DNA of 64,000 nucleotides from CBINFS01 sp966250015 (GCA_966250015.1 CBINFS010000001.1:186001-250000), one strand, 5' to 3'. Numbered from the stretch's first letter, positions 8,651-18,417 are shown. Numbers and translations are program-made. The notes: generated by a model not told the origin, from the letters alone.

Positions 8651-9997
8651 ATGGAAGCACAGACCGGCGTATCGAAAGCAGGCGACTGGCGCAATTATGA
8701 ACGCGTCCTGTTGCCACCCATACGAGACCTGCACCGGCTGGAGGTTTACGAGCAGCACGGCGGGTACGAGATGCTTCGCGAGGTGCTGACCAGCGGGGAC
8801 TGGACGCCTACAAAGGTGACGGATACCGTAAAGGCCAGTGGGCTCAGGGGCCGGGGTGGAGCCGGCTTCGTGACCGGCATGAAATGGAGCTTCATGCCCC
8901 CGGTCGATCCCAACAAGCCCCGCTACCTGTGCTGCAACGGCGACGAGAGCGAGCCCGGTACGTTCAAGGACCGGCAGCTCATGGAGTACAACCCGCACCT
9001 CGTCTTCGAGGGCATCCTGCTCGCGGCGTACGCCATGTCCATCACGACATCGTACCTCTACATCAGAGGTGAGTATCGGGACTGGATCATTCACATGGAG
9101 CGGGAGCTCGCAAAGCTCTACGAGAAAGGGTACGTCGGGAAAAACATCATGGGGACGGATTTCTCGACGGAGATCGTAATCCATAAGGGTGCGGGCGCGT
9201 ACATCTGCGGTGAGGAGTCCAGCCTGATGGAGTCGGTCGAAGGGAAACGCGGCTACCCACGAATCAAGCCTCCTTTTCCCGCGCAGAAAGGCCTCTGGGG
9301 ATGCCCGACCACGATCAATAACGTGGAGACCCTTGCCTGCGTCCCGGTCATTCTGCGGAAGGGCGCTGAGTGGTATGCCAGCATCGGCGCCGTGAAACAC
9401 CCGGGGCCGGTGCTCTACGGGATCTCTGGTCACGTCAACAAACCGGGCGTGTCGGAATACCCCACGGGTATGCTGATTACCGATCTGATCTATGAAGTGG
9501 CGGGCGGCATACGTAACGGCAAAAAGCTGAAGGCCGTGGTGCCGGGCGGAAGCTCAACTCCGGTATTACGGGCGGATCAGATCGAGGGCGTCACAATGGA
9601 CGCCGAGTCGCTACGCGAAGCCGGTTCGATGATGGGTACGGCCGGGATGCTGGTGTTGGATGAAGATACCGACATGGTGTCGTTCCTCCGGCGCATCACG
9701 CACTTTTACGCCCACGAGAGCTGCGGCCAGTGCACCCCGTGCCGTGAAGGCACCGGATGGCTCGAAAACATCGTGACCCGGATCGAGCGCGGTGAAGGGC
9801 GCCTTCGCGATCTGGACCTGCTCGTCGACCTGTGCACGCAGATGGAAGGCCGAACGATCTGTGCCCTCGCCGATGCTGCGGCCTGGCCAGTTCGCTATAC
9901 GATCCAGCGGTTCCGCGAAGAATTCGAGGCGCGCTGTAAGCCGGACATCTTTGCAACGGGCGAAATCGGACGGCCACAGGCGGTTCCCGCCGCATAA
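8651..9997 (+). CDS. nuoF: NADH-quinone oxidoreductase subunit F
   Basis: A 448-residue subunit (Nqo1, 51 kDa type) that binds NADH, FMN and cluster N3, the entry point for electrons. The FMN/NADH Rossmann region shows GLRGRGGAGFVTGMKWSF, CNGDESEPGTFKDR and YICGEESSLMESVEGKRG. The N3 cluster ligands are in SCGQCTPCREGTGW plus a distant cysteine in TICALADAAAWP. Length is normal. nuoG starts 46 nt downstream. Confidence 0.97.
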   Translation: MEAQTGVSKAGDWRNYERVLLPPIRDLHRLEVYEQHGGYEMLREVLTSGDWTPTKVTDTVKASGLRGRGGAGFVTGMKWSFMPPVDPNKPRYLCCNGDESEPGTFKDRQLMEYNPHLVFEGILLAAYAMSITTSYLYIRGEYRDWIIHMERELAKLYEKGYVGKNIMGTDFSTEIVIHKGAGAYICGEESSLMESVEGKRGYPRIKPPFPAQKGLWGCPTTINNVETLACVPVILRKGAEWYASIGAVKHPGPVLYGISGHVNKPGVSEYPTGMLITDLIYEVAGGIRNGKKLKAVVPGGSSTPVLRADQIEGVTMDAESLREAGSMMGTAGMLVLDEDTDMVSFLRRITHFYAHESCGQCTPCREGTGWLENIVTRIERGEGRLRDLDLLVDLCTQMEGRTICALADAAAWPVRYTIQRFREEFEARCKPDIFATGEIGRPQAVPAA

Positions 9998-10043
9998 ACC
10001 CGGCTCCCGCACCTGATTGAGCACTTATCGAAAGGTTTTACCC

Positions 10044-11774
10044 ATGCCTACGGTTACAATAGACGGCCAGGTTTACACGTTTGAAGGAACGCCGAAGCTC
10101 CTTCAGTTTTGCCTGGATCACGGTATCGAGATATCACACTTCTGCTATCATCCCGCCCTGTCGATCCCGGCCAACTGCAGACAGTGTCTCGTAGACGTCG
10201 GCACGCCGGTGATCGACCGCGAGACGAAGAAACCGAAGCTGGACGAAAACGGGAATCCGATTATCCAGTTCTTCCCGAAGCTCATGACGAGCTGTTCGGT
10301 GGACATTACGGACGGGATGGTGGTCAGAACGGACCGGACCAGTGAGCTCGTCGACCGGTCGCATCGGGATAACCTGGAGTTTTTGCTGATCAACCATCCG
10401 CTCGACTGCCCGATCTGTGACCAGGCCGGACATTGCCCGCTACAGATCCAGTCGTTCAAGTACGGCCCTTCCGGCTCGCGGTTTGAATTCCGGAAGGTTC
10501 ACAAGCCGAAGCGAGTGCAGCTCGGCCCCAACGTCATGCTCGACGCCGAGCGTTGCATCAACTGCACCCGCTGTACCCGATTTACGTCCGAGATCTCGAA
10601 AAGCAACCAGCTCACGATCATCGGGCGCGGCGTTCGAAACTATCCGTTGACGCCTCCCGGCGTGGTATTCGACGATCCGTACTCGATGAACGTGATCGAC
10701 ATTTGCCCGGTCGGCGCGTTGACCTCGGTCGATTTCCGCTTCCAGGCGCGCGTATGGGAAGTCAGCCAGACGCCATCGATCACGGTGACGAACGCCAAGG
10801 GATCGAACTGTGTGTACTGGGTGCGGGATAACCGGGTGGTGAACATCGTAGCCCGTCAGAACCCGGCAGTCAACGAATACTGGCTGCCAGACGAGGACAG
10901 GCTGGCGTACCCGATGTTCAACGACAACCGGCCTCAAGGTCCAACCGTGCTCGATGGGGGGCAGCAGACAGGCACAAAATGGGAAGACGCGTTCGACCGA
11001 GCCGCCTCGCTGCTCAAGTCGGTCGACGGCAAGCAGATGCTTTTCATTGGCTCGGCCTACGCGACCGTCGAGGACAATTACCTGCTCACCCGGCTGGCCG
11101 AGAGCCTGGGGGCGGATGCGCCGGTTTACATTCCTCACCTCGTGCCCGGGGCGGGCGACGGATGGCTCATCACCGACGACAAGACACCCAATGCGAACGG
11201 CTGCCAGCGCCTCGGCATCAAGCCGGTTGACGAGGCCGTGGTGCGTGCGAAGCTGACCGGCGGGCAAATCAAGCTGGTTTACGTCCTCGAGGACGATCCG
11301 GTAGGCTCGGGGCTCTTCACGGCAGACGAGCTTGCCGACATTCCCGTCATTCTGCATCATTATCACACGACCAACAAGACGCTCGAAGTGGCCGACGTGG
11401 CGCTGCCGGCGGCCATGGTCGTTGAAACGGTAGGGACCTACGTAAACGAGGACGGGCACGCCCAGCGCGTACGGCCCTGCAAGGAGATCAGCGGCATCAA
11501 TCGGACGCTGGTCATGGAAATGGGCAAGAGCCGTCAGGATCGTCACGGAACGCCGTTCGATCGGTGGTACAACGAGAGCCACAAGGTGAACTGCCGGCCG
11601 AGCTGGGACATCCTGCCCGCCATCGCAGACAGGTTGGGGCACAAAATGGCCTACACCGGCCCGAAACAGATCATGCAGGAGGTCGCCAGTACGAACTCTG
11701 CCTTCGAAGGGGCGACCTACGAGGCCATGGGCTTGCTGGGGGTTCGGCTTACTGAAGTGGCTGAGCCGGCCTGA
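10044..11774 (+). CDS. nuoG: NADH-quinone oxidoreductase subunit G, short form
   Basis: A 576-residue iron-sulfur subunit (Nqo3). The ATG at 10044 follows GAAAGG at a good distance and is preferred to the in-frame TTG at 10017. The N-terminus has the plant-ferredoxin-like N1b ligands (HFCYHPALS, NCRQC, TSCSVDI), the histidine-ligated cluster in HPLDCPICDQAGHCPLQ, and a second cluster in CINCTRCTRF with CPVGAL. The stretch after CPVGAL, where the E. coli and Thermus proteins bind extra cluster N7, has only one cysteine (GSNCVYW). The following molybdopterin-oxidoreductase-like domain is much reduced: E. coli NuoG is about 900 residues. No frameshift is visible, and the C-terminal motif VALPAAMVVETVGTYVN is intact, so this is a natural short form. 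Confidence 0.93.
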   Translation: MPTVTIDGQVYTFEGTPKLLQFCLDHGIEISHFCYHPALSIPANCRQCLVDVGTPVIDRETKKPKLDENGNPIIQFFPKLMTSCSVDITDGMVVRTDRTSELVDRSHRDNLEFLLINHPLDCPICDQAGHCPLQIQSFKYGPSGSRFEFRKVHKPKRVQLGPNVMLDAERCINCTRCTRFTSEISKSNQLTIIGRGVRNYPLTPPGVVFDDPYSMNVIDICPVGALTSVDFRFQARVWEVSQTPSITVTNAKGSNCVYWVRDNRVVNIVARQNPAVNEYWLPDEDRLAYPMFNDNRPQGPTVLDGGQQTGTKWEDAFDRAASLLKSVDGKQMLFIGSAYATVEDNYLLTRLAESLGADAPVYIPHLVPGAGDGWLITDDKTPNANGCQRLGIKPVDEAVVRAKLTGGQIKLVYVLEDDPVGSGLFTADELADIPVILHHYHTTNKTLEVADVALPAAMVVETVGTYVNEDGHAQRVRPCKEISGINRTLVMEMGKSRQDRHGTPFDRWYNESHKVNCRPSWDILPAIADRLGHKMAYTGPKQIMQEVASTNSAFEGATYEAMGLLGVRLTEVAEPA

Positions 11775-11811
11775 ACCAGGCCGAGCACGTGCAGACGCGC
11801 ACGACCTGGTT
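11774..11811. terminator. Hairpin between convergent nuoG and S9 peptidase
   Basis: An inverted repeat, AACCAGGCCG at 11774-11783 against CGACCTGGTT at 11802-11811, with one mismatch, lies in the 72-nt gap between two convergent genes. It overlaps the last base of the nuoG stop. The T-run on either side is short, so it may be a weak bidirectional terminator. Confidence 0.45.
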
Positions 11812-11846
11812 TACCGGAAAACGTGCGAGCGCTTGACTATTGGCCG

Positions 11847-13859
11847 TTACTCGGGCAGCTTCACGGTCGTTACGTCGACCGTTAGATTCTCGAGCAGGTC
11901 CGCTATCTCATCGCTTTTTTCCTCCTGGTAACGGCCCCCGAGGTGTTTCGCAAAGAACGCCTCGATTGCGGCGGCCATCGCCAGCCGGTTTTCACGCCGC
12001 GCGAAGCCGTGTCCCTCGTCCGGTGCGACGAGGTATTCCACGTCCACGCCGTTATCGCGGGCGGCTACGACGATCTGGTCACTTTCTGCCTGTTTGACCC
12101 GCGGGTCGTTAGCCCCCTGAACGACGAGTAAGGGCGCCCTGATTTTATGAGCCGAGTAAAATGGTGACTGTCGTTTGAGACGCTCGGCGTCCTCCGGGTC
12201 GTCCGGGTTGCCCACGCGGACGTTGAACGTGTGCTTGACGGACGCCCAGTAGGGTGGGATCGTGTTCAGGAGCGTGATCAGATTTGACGGCCCGACGATC
12301 GATACCCCGGCTGCATACAGATCAGGCGTGAAGGTCAGGCCGGCGAGTGTGGCGTAGCCGCCGTAGGATCCCCCCATGATCCCGATACGTTCCGGGTCTG
12401 CGATTCCCTGCTCGATGAGGTACTGGACGCCGTCCGTGATGTCGTCTTGCATGGATCCTCCCCATTCCCCGTTCCCCAGGTTTAGGAATCGTTTACCATA
12501 TCCGGTTGAAGCGCGGAAGTTTGGCTGAAGGACGGCGTACCCCCGGTTGGCAAGGAACTGGGCAAAACTATCGTATCTCCAGGTATCACGGGCCCATGGG
12601 CCGCCGTGTGGAAGCACGACCAGCGGCAGGTTTTGCGGCGGTACGCCCCGCGGGAGTGTGAGGTAGGCGGGGATTTCAAGACCGTCCCGTGCTTTGTACC
12701 GAATGGGTTTGCTCTCGGCGAGGTGCTCAATGGGAAGGTCCGGGCGCGACCGATAGAGCGAGGTCACCTCGCCGGTTTTTCTATTGTACAGGTAGGTCGA
12801 GCCGGGGTCGACGTCTCGCGTGACGGCTATGATGTGCAGGTTGTCGTCCTCGGTGGACGATGTAAAATAGATTTCACCTTCAGGCAGCTTTTGTTTCAGA
12901 AGCTCCAGGTCACGCCGGAAGGTTTCGTCTTTTGGGTAAATGCGCATGCGGTCACCCACGTAAATGGTGGCGACCAGCTCTTCGGTAGCGTCCGAAAATG
13001 CTGCATCTCCAAAGTCGACCTGCCCTTCAGGATCCTCCTCAACGATCTCCTCAGAGCCTGTGGCCGGGTCAAACAGAATCAGACGGGTAAGGTCGACGTC
13101 GTCCCCCTTGTTCGTGACCATGTAGACCCGCTGGTTGTCTTTGTGGAATCGCATCGCGTAGCAGGTTTCCTCTACGGTGCACGTATAGACTGGCACCAGC
13201 TTTTCCCCGTCAACGCGAAGGATTTCGGTCGAGCCGTCCTCCTTCACACGTTCCGCCAGGCGGAGGTTGCCTTCGAGATCGAACGTCCAGCCGGCTATTT
13301 CGTCGTCATTCTGCCGGACCAGCCGTCGTTCCCCCGTTTCCAGATTTACGCGATAGACGTCGTGGTACCGTGGGTCGCGATCGTTCAGGCCGACGATGAT
13401 CTCTTTCGGCGTGTTTTCCGGTACGGAATAAATGAACGCCCGCGTATTTTCGAGGTCGGTTACGTTTCTCGCCGCGGGCACTCCCGTTTGAGCCACTGCG
13501 GGACCGGCAGGATCCACCACGTAGACGTGGAAGTTTTCGTCGCCGCCTTTGTCCTGGACGTATAGGACGTACCGTCCGTCCTCGCTCCAGAAATATCCCC
13601 TGACCGGTCTCGTCGTGTCGGCCGTAATCGGTTTTGCAGCGTCGAAGGGCTCGTCCACACCCTTAACCCAGATGTTCATCACGCCGCGATACGGCTTGAT
13701 GAACGAGATAAAGTGTCCGTCCGGAGAGATCTGTGCGCCCGTTATCTGAGGATCACCAAAGAAGAGGTCTCGATCGATCAGCGGCGGCAATTGCGCGGAT
13801 ACGATATTGCCGGACGAAAGCAGTATCAGCATCCAGATTGATGCGATGAGGTGTTTCAT
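11847..13859 (-). CDS. Secreted S9 family serine peptidase (prolyl oligopeptidase type)
   Basis: A 670-residue protein with an N-terminal signal peptide: a charged start, a hydrophobic core of about 15 residues and a probable cut after NIVSAQ. It is followed by a beta-propeller-like region of WD-type repeats (for example PDGHFISFIKPYRG and FWSEDGRYVLYVQD) and a C-terminal alpha/beta hydrolase. The nucleophile is in GIMGGSYGGYATLAG, the acid in VVQGANDPRVK, and the histidine in VAPDEGHGFARREN. It probably removes dipeptides or cleaves short peptides in the periplasm. It is read against the complex I genes and sits between nuoG and nuoH, physically splitting that group. It appears monocistronic. 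Confidence 0.93.
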   Translation of the reverse strand: MKHLIASIWMLILLSSGNIVSAQLPPLIDRDLFFGDPQITGAQISPDGHFISFIKPYRGVMNIWVKGVDEPFDAAKPITADTTRPVRGYFWSEDGRYVLYVQDKGGDENFHVYVVDPAGPAVAQTGVPAARNVTDLENTRAFIYSVPENTPKEIIVGLNDRDPRYHDVYRVNLETGERRLVRQNDDEIAGWTFDLEGNLRLAERVKEDGSTEILRVDGEKLVPVYTCTVEETCYAMRFHKDNQRVYMVTNKGDDVDLTRLILFDPATGSEEIVEEDPEGQVDFGDAAFSDATEELVATIYVGDRMRIYPKDETFRRDLELLKQKLPEGEIYFTSSTEDDNLHIIAVTRDVDPGSTYLYNRKTGEVTSLYRSRPDLPIEHLAESKPIRYKARDGLEIPAYLTLPRGVPPQNLPLVVLPHGGPWARDTWRYDSFAQFLANRGYAVLQPNFRASTGYGKRFLNLGNGEWGGSMQDDITDGVQYLIEQGIADPERIGIMGGSYGGYATLAGLTFTPDLYAAGVSIVGPSNLITLLNTIPPYWASVKHTFNVRVGNPDDPEDAERLKRQSPFYSAHKIRAPLLVVQGANDPRVKQAESDQIVVAARDNGVDVEYLVAPDEGHGFARRENRLAMAAAIEAFFAKHLGGRYQEEKSDEIADLLENLTVDVTTVKLPE

Positions 13860-14062
13860 GGTAGCTCCGATTATTTGGGTCAGCAGAAAATTGGGCGCGT
13901 CAGAGTAATGTTAAGAATTTATAAATATGTTTCTTCCGTGTAAAGCCTACCTGTAAAATGGTGAGGACGCGCGCGACTGTAACGCAATCAACCTTTTACT
14001 TGCGAAATCGGGCACGAGCCCGTACTTTCGAACGACTTGAGACAGACCAGCGGGGCTGCTTC

Positions 14063-14088
14063 ATCCCCGTTCCTACCCGGGGATTTTT
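14063..14088 (+). terminator. Hairpin with T-run in the nuoH leader
   Basis: ATCCCCG (14063-14069) can pair with CGGGGAT (14078-14084), followed by TTTTT. It lies 36 nt before the nuoH start and no complete gene precedes it on this strand. It could be a transcription attenuator of nuoH or the end of a short transcript from the gap. Seven base pairs is short, so confidence is modest. Confidence 0.4.
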
Positions 14089-14123
14089 GAAGGGAGTAGC
14101 AAGGAAAACAATCGTTTCCATTT

Positions 14124-15158
14124 ATGGATTTGCCGATTTACCTGACGGCGATTATCGCCTTCATCATCATCAACGCTTTTCTCGTATCCGCGGCCGTGCT
14201 CGTTTACGCGGAGCGGAAGATTGCGGGGTTCATCCAGAACAGGCCCGGTCCAAACCGCGTGGGACCCGGTGGATTTTTACAGCCGTTTGCCGACGTTGCG
14301 AAGCTCATTTTGAAGGAGGACGTTCGTCCGAAGGCCGCGTCATCATTCGTGCACTCGCTGGCCCCGGTTATCATGGTGACGGTCTCGATGACCACCGCGG
14401 CCGTCATCCCCTTCGCGCGCGGGTTCGTGATTGCCGACATCAGCGTAAGCGTACTGGTCGTCCTGGCGATCACCTCGATAGGGGTTTACGGCGTCACGCT
14501 GGCGGGGTGGAGCTCCAATAGCAAGTACTCGTTGCTTGGCGGCCTTCGGTCATCGGCGCAGATGATATCGTACGAGCTGTCGATGGGCCTGGCGGTCGTC
14601 TCGGTCGTGCTGATCAGTGGTTCCCTTCGTCTGGTCGACATAGTCGAACACCAGAGCGCGGGGTGGGCGATTCTTGGCTGGAACGTGTTCCGCAACCCGA
14701 TCGGATTCATCATTTTCGTCGTGACGGCGTTTGCCGAGACGAACCGGGCGCCATTCGATTTGCCCGAAGCCGAGCAGGAGCTGGTCGGTGGGTATCACAC
14801 GGAGTACAGCGGGATGAAGTTCGGCATGTTCTTCCTGGCTGAATACGTCAATTTCTTCGTCGCCTCCTTCATCATCTCGACGCTGTTCATGGGGGGCTAC
14901 CTGATCCCGTTCGAGCCGCTGTTTTCCGGCTGGTTCTATGCTAACGATCTTGGCTGGCTGTTGGGTATCCTTCAGTTTCTCACCCTGATGCTCAAGGTCA
15001 GCTTCTTCGCATTCCTGTTCATCTGGGTCCGGTGGACGCTGCCTCGTTTCAAGTACAATCAGCTCATGACGATTGGCTGGAAGTACTTGCTGCCGATCGC
15101 CATTGCCAACGTGCTGGTCATCGCAGTCATTGTGGCGATCGTTCAGGCTTACCTCTGA
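14124..15158 (+). CDS. nuoH: NADH-quinone oxidoreductase subunit H
   Basis: A 344-residue membrane subunit (Nqo8) with about eight or nine hydrophobic helices, joining the peripheral and membrane arms and forming the quinone entry. Signatures: YAERKIAGFIQNRPGPNRVG in the first cytoplasmic loop, and TNRAPFDLPEAEQELVGGY with its conserved acidic residues. It is detached from nuoA-G by the reverse-strand S9 peptidase, and nuoI-N are not in the window. AAGGAAA lies about 15-20 nt upstream. rpe follows after 31 nt and may be cotranscribed. Confidence 0.96.
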   Translation: MDLPIYLTAIIAFIIINAFLVSAAVLVYAERKIAGFIQNRPGPNRVGPGGFLQPFADVAKLILKEDVRPKAASSFVHSLAPVIMVTVSMTTAAVIPFARGFVIADISVSVLVVLAITSIGVYGVTLAGWSSNSKYSLLGGLRSSAQMISYELSMGLAVVSVVLISGSLRLVDIVEHQSAGWAILGWNVFRNPIGFIIFVVTAFAETNRAPFDLPEAEQELVGGYHTEYSGMKFGMFFLAEYVNFFVASFIISTLFMGGYLIPFEPLFSGWFYANDLGWLLGILQFLTLMLKVSFFAFLFIWVRWTLPRFKYNQLMTIGWKYLLPIAIANVLVIAVIVAIVQAYL

Positions 15159-15189
15159 TCACGGGCTGTGAAGCAGGTTTCCAGAGATT

Positions 15190-15864
15190 ATGGCCATCCT
15201 TGCGCCTTCCATTCTTTCGGCTGACTTTTCGCGTCTTGGTGCTCACGTCCGCGAAGCCCTCGACGCGGGTGCGGAATGGTTGCACGTCGACGTGATGGAC
15301 GGTCTTTTCGTACCGAACATCTCCGTCGGTCCCCTGATTGTGGAGGCTTTGCGGCCGATCAGGGATGAGACCGGTGCTTTGCTCGACGTGCATTTGATGA
15401 TCGAGCAGCCCGAGCGGTACGTCGAAGCCTTCGCCAGGGCTGGCGCAGAGGTCATCACCGTACACGTAGAGGCCAGCCGTCACCTGCACCGGACGATTCA
15501 ACAAATCAAGGAGTTAGGGGTGATGGCCGGGGTGACGCTCAACCCGGCCACCTCACTCGCTACCCTGGAGGAAATACTACCCGACGTTGACCTCGTCCTG
15601 GTCATGTCGGTGAATCCCGGCTTTGGAGGGCAGGACTTCATTCCGCAGTCGCTGGACAAGATCAGGAGGTTACGGCGGATGCTCGACGAGATCCGTTCGG
15701 GAGCCTACCTGGAAGTTGACGGCGGCATCAAGGCGTCCAACGTGGCCGAGGTCGTTCGGGCGGGCGCAGACGTGATTGTTGCAGGGAGCGCCATTTTTGC
15801 GGGAGAAGGGACGGTTGCGGAAAACGTGGCAGCCTTCCGGCAGGCGCTCACGATGACGGCGTAA
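15190..15864 (+). CDS. rpe: Ribulose-phosphate 3-epimerase
   Basis: A 224-residue TIM-barrel enzyme that interconverts ribulose 5-phosphate and xylulose 5-phosphate in the pentose phosphate route. The metal and catalytic motifs are present: ILSADFSRLG, HVDVMDGLFVPNISVG, LDVHLMIEQPERY, MSVNPGFGGQDFIP and LEVDGGIKASN, followed by a phosphate-binding VIVAGSAIF. Length is normal. It lies between nuoH and priA, with a 72-nt gap to priA. Confidence 0.96.
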   Translation: MAILAPSILSADFSRLGAHVREALDAGAEWLHVDVMDGLFVPNISVGPLIVEALRPIRDETGALLDVHLMIEQPERYVEAFARAGAEVITVHVEASRHLHRTIQQIKELGVMAGVTLNPATSLATLEEILPDVDLVLVMSVNPGFGGQDFIPQSLDKIRRLRRMLDEIRSGAYLEVDGGIKASNVAEVVRAGADVIVAGSAIFAGEGTVAENVAAFRQALTMTA

Positions 15865-15936
15865 GCCCCGTTTATTGGCCGCCTGGCGTATATTCAATTC
15901 TCCCCCCTTATCCCTTCGCATGATTCCGGGAAGGCC

Positions 15937-18417
15937 TTGAAGGTAAGCGTCGTATTACCCGTCCCTCTGGACAATTCCTTTACGTACCTGGTCCCCGCTG
16001 AGCTCGAAGAAGAGGCGAGGGTGGGGTGCCGCGTACTGGTTCCCTTCGGGAAGCGGAGACTGACCGGGCTCATCGTGGGGTACGTCGAAGGCGAGGACGA
16101 ACCGTACGACTTGAAGCCGATCCACGACGTGCTCGACGAGGTGCCTTCGCTTACGCCGGAGATGCTTCGCCTGACCCGCTGGATCTCGGACTATTACCTC
16201 TGCGGGTGGGGGGAGGCGGTGAGGGCAGCCCTGCCGCCGGGGATGGAGATCGAGAGCCGGCACGTGATCGAACGAACCGAAACCCCCGCGCCTGCGGCCT
16301 GGATGAATCACAAGGTTGCCGGACAGGTTTTGCGATACCTCGACGCCCATCCGGAGACGACGCTGAGCGCGGTCAGGAAGCAGGTTCGCCGCGTCTCGCT
16401 GCCATTGCTCAGACGTCTCGAGCGGGACGGGCTCATATCCATGCGGCTCGAGCTCAGCAGGACGAAGGTGCGTATCCGCCTGGAAAAGCACGTCCACCTG
16501 GCGCCCGCATTTCGGGAGCCGGGCGCCGTCGATAGTCTGTTAGCGCAGCTCAGGGGCAAAAAGCAGGTTGCCCTCATCGAGACGCTCGTTGCTTTCGAGA
16601 AAAGAGGCGACCCTGAGCCGCCGCAAGCCGTCGTGTTATCCCATGCGGGCGCCTCTACGGCGACGCTGAACAGCCTCGTGGATCGAGGGATCGTCGAGGT
16701 TGTCGAACGTGAAGTAGTCCGCGCCCCACTGGACCTGAAGGCTCGTCGGACCGGCCCTGCCGAGGCACACGAAATGCATCGGGCGCAAAGGAAGGCACTC
16801 GACGCCATTTCCAAAGCAATCGATCAGGAACGGTTCGAGACGTTTCTGCTCCACGGCGTCACTGGTAGCGGTAAGACTGAGGTGTACATCGCCGCGCTGA
16901 AGCAGGTGCTTTCGAAGGGAAAGACCGGGATCATTCTCGTTCCGGAGATCTCCCTCACCCCTCAAACGGTTCGTCGTTTCCGGGCCCACTTCGGCGAAAA
17001 GATCGCGGTGCTTCACTCACGAATGAGCCTGGGCGAGCGGTTTGACGTCTGGCGGCTCCTTCGAAACGGCTTCTTTTCGGTCGTGATCGGCCCCCGATCG
17101 GCCGTGCTCGCTCCGCTGGAGAACGTGGGGCTGATCGTGGTGGACGAAGAACACGAGAGCTCGTACAAACAGTTCGACCCTGCACCCCGATACCACGCCC
17201 GCGACGTTGCCATCATGCGGGCATCGATGAACGGGGCGGTGTGTGTGCTGGGCTCGGCGACGCCCAGCATGGAAACGTACCAGAACGCCCGCTCGGGTAA
17301 GTACACGCTGCTCGAGATGCACGAGCGCGTCCCGGTCCCCGGCTACGATGCGGCGCCCTTACCGGACGTACGGGTAGTCGACCTGGCGCTGGAACACCGA
17401 AAGCACCAGCTTGAAGGCGCAGTGTCGGAACCTTTGCGCGCAGCCATCGAAGCGCGTATCGAACGCAAGGAGCAGGTCATTCTGCTTCAGAACCGGCGTG
17501 GATATGCCCCCGTGATCGAGTGCCGCGCGTGTGGGTGGTCGCCTTACTGCCGAGATTGTTCGGTTACCCTTACGTACCACAAGGCCAAGCGACACCTCCG
17601 TTGCCACTATTGCGGCATCACCAGACGCCTGCCGCGTGCGTGCCCGAAGTGCGGCGAGGTGGAGATCGAGATGCTCGGGGTAGGGACGCAGCGCGTCGAG
17701 GAGGAGCTGCGTGCGCTGTTTCCCGAGGCGCGGATTCTTCGGATGGACCTCGACACAACCGGCCGAAAAGATGCGCACCACAAGCTTCTCGATCAATTTG
17801 GCCGCGGGGATGCCGACATCCTGCTTGGGACGCAGATGGTCGCCAAGGGGCTCGATTTCGGGCGCGTCACCCTCGTCGGGATCATCAATGCCGACGCCGG
17901 CATGTTGCTCCCGGACTTTCGGTCGGAGGAGCGGACGTTTCAGCTACTCACCCAGGTGTCCGGGCGTGCAGGCAGGGCCGGTCTTCGGGGAGAGGTCATT
18001 CTGCAAACCCGCCGCCCACGGCATTCGGTCATTCGGTTTGCTGCAATGCACGATTACCGGGGTTTCATCGAGGCAGGGCTCGCCGAACGTGAACAGTTTG
18101 GCTATCCACCGTTCGGTAGAGTGGTAAGCGTGGAGTTCAGGGGGTATAACCGCGAAACGGTCGAGAAGCTCGCGGGGGGATGGACGGAGCTATTCCAGGA
18201 AAAGGCTGCCGGCTTGCCCGTTCAAACGCTCGGCCCAGAGCCGGCTTTCGTGAGCCGCGTCAAAAGAATGTACCGTTATCACACCATTTTGAAGGCAGCA
18301 CGTGACCTACGCCCTGCCGTTCTGCACCATGTAATCCGCCTTACGCAGGAAGCGTTCGGTACGGTCCCCTCAGGTTGCCGGGTGGCGATCGACGTGGACG
18401 CCGTGGGGCTGCTGTAG
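15937..18417 (+). CDS. priA: Primosomal protein N' (replication restart helicase)
   Basis: An 826-residue PriA. The N-terminal DNA-binding region (MKVSVVLPVPLDNSFTYLVP) starts at a TTG at 15937, directly preceded by a strong purine run (GGGAAGG), so the TTG is taken as the true start. The helicase core has Walker A in GVTGSGKTEVYI (near residue 307), DEEH box in VVDEEHESSYKQ, and GSATPS. The zinc-binding region (residues ~529-580) has eight cysteines in pairs, including CRACGW, CRDC, CHYC and CPKCGE. It then has LGTQMVAKGLDF and QVSGRAGRAG of the second helicase domain. It restarts stalled replication forks. It is slightly longer than the E. coli enzyme because of the N-terminal half. Confidence 0.96.
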   Translation: MKVSVVLPVPLDNSFTYLVPAELEEEARVGCRVLVPFGKRRLTGLIVGYVEGEDEPYDLKPIHDVLDEVPSLTPEMLRLTRWISDYYLCGWGEAVRAALPPGMEIESRHVIERTETPAPAAWMNHKVAGQVLRYLDAHPETTLSAVRKQVRRVSLPLLRRLERDGLISMRLELSRTKVRIRLEKHVHLAPAFREPGAVDSLLAQLRGKKQVALIETLVAFEKRGDPEPPQAVVLSHAGASTATLNSLVDRGIVEVVEREVVRAPLDLKARRTGPAEAHEMHRAQRKALDAISKAIDQERFETFLLHGVTGSGKTEVYIAALKQVLSKGKTGIILVPEISLTPQTVRRFRAHFGEKIAVLHSRMSLGERFDVWRLLRNGFFSVVIGPRSAVLAPLENVGLIVVDEEHESSYKQFDPAPRYHARDVAIMRASMNGAVCVLGSATPSMETYQNARSGKYTLLEMHERVPVPGYDAAPLPDVRVVDLALEHRKHQLEGAVSEPLRAAIEARIERKEQVILLQNRRGYAPVIECRACGWSPYCRDCSVTLTYHKAKRHLRCHYCGITRRLPRACPKCGEVEIEMLGVGTQRVEEELRALFPEARILRMDLDTTGRKDAHHKLLDQFGRGDADILLGTQMVAKGLDFGRVTLVGIINADAGMLLPDFRSEERTFQLLTQVSGRAGRAGLRGEVILQTRRPRHSVIRFAAMHDYRGFIEAGLAEREQFGYPPFGRVVSVEFRGYNRETVEKLAGGWTELFQEKAAGLPVQTLGPEPAFVSRVKRMYRYHTILKAARDLRPAVLHHVIRLTQEAFGTVPSGCRVAIDVDAVGLL

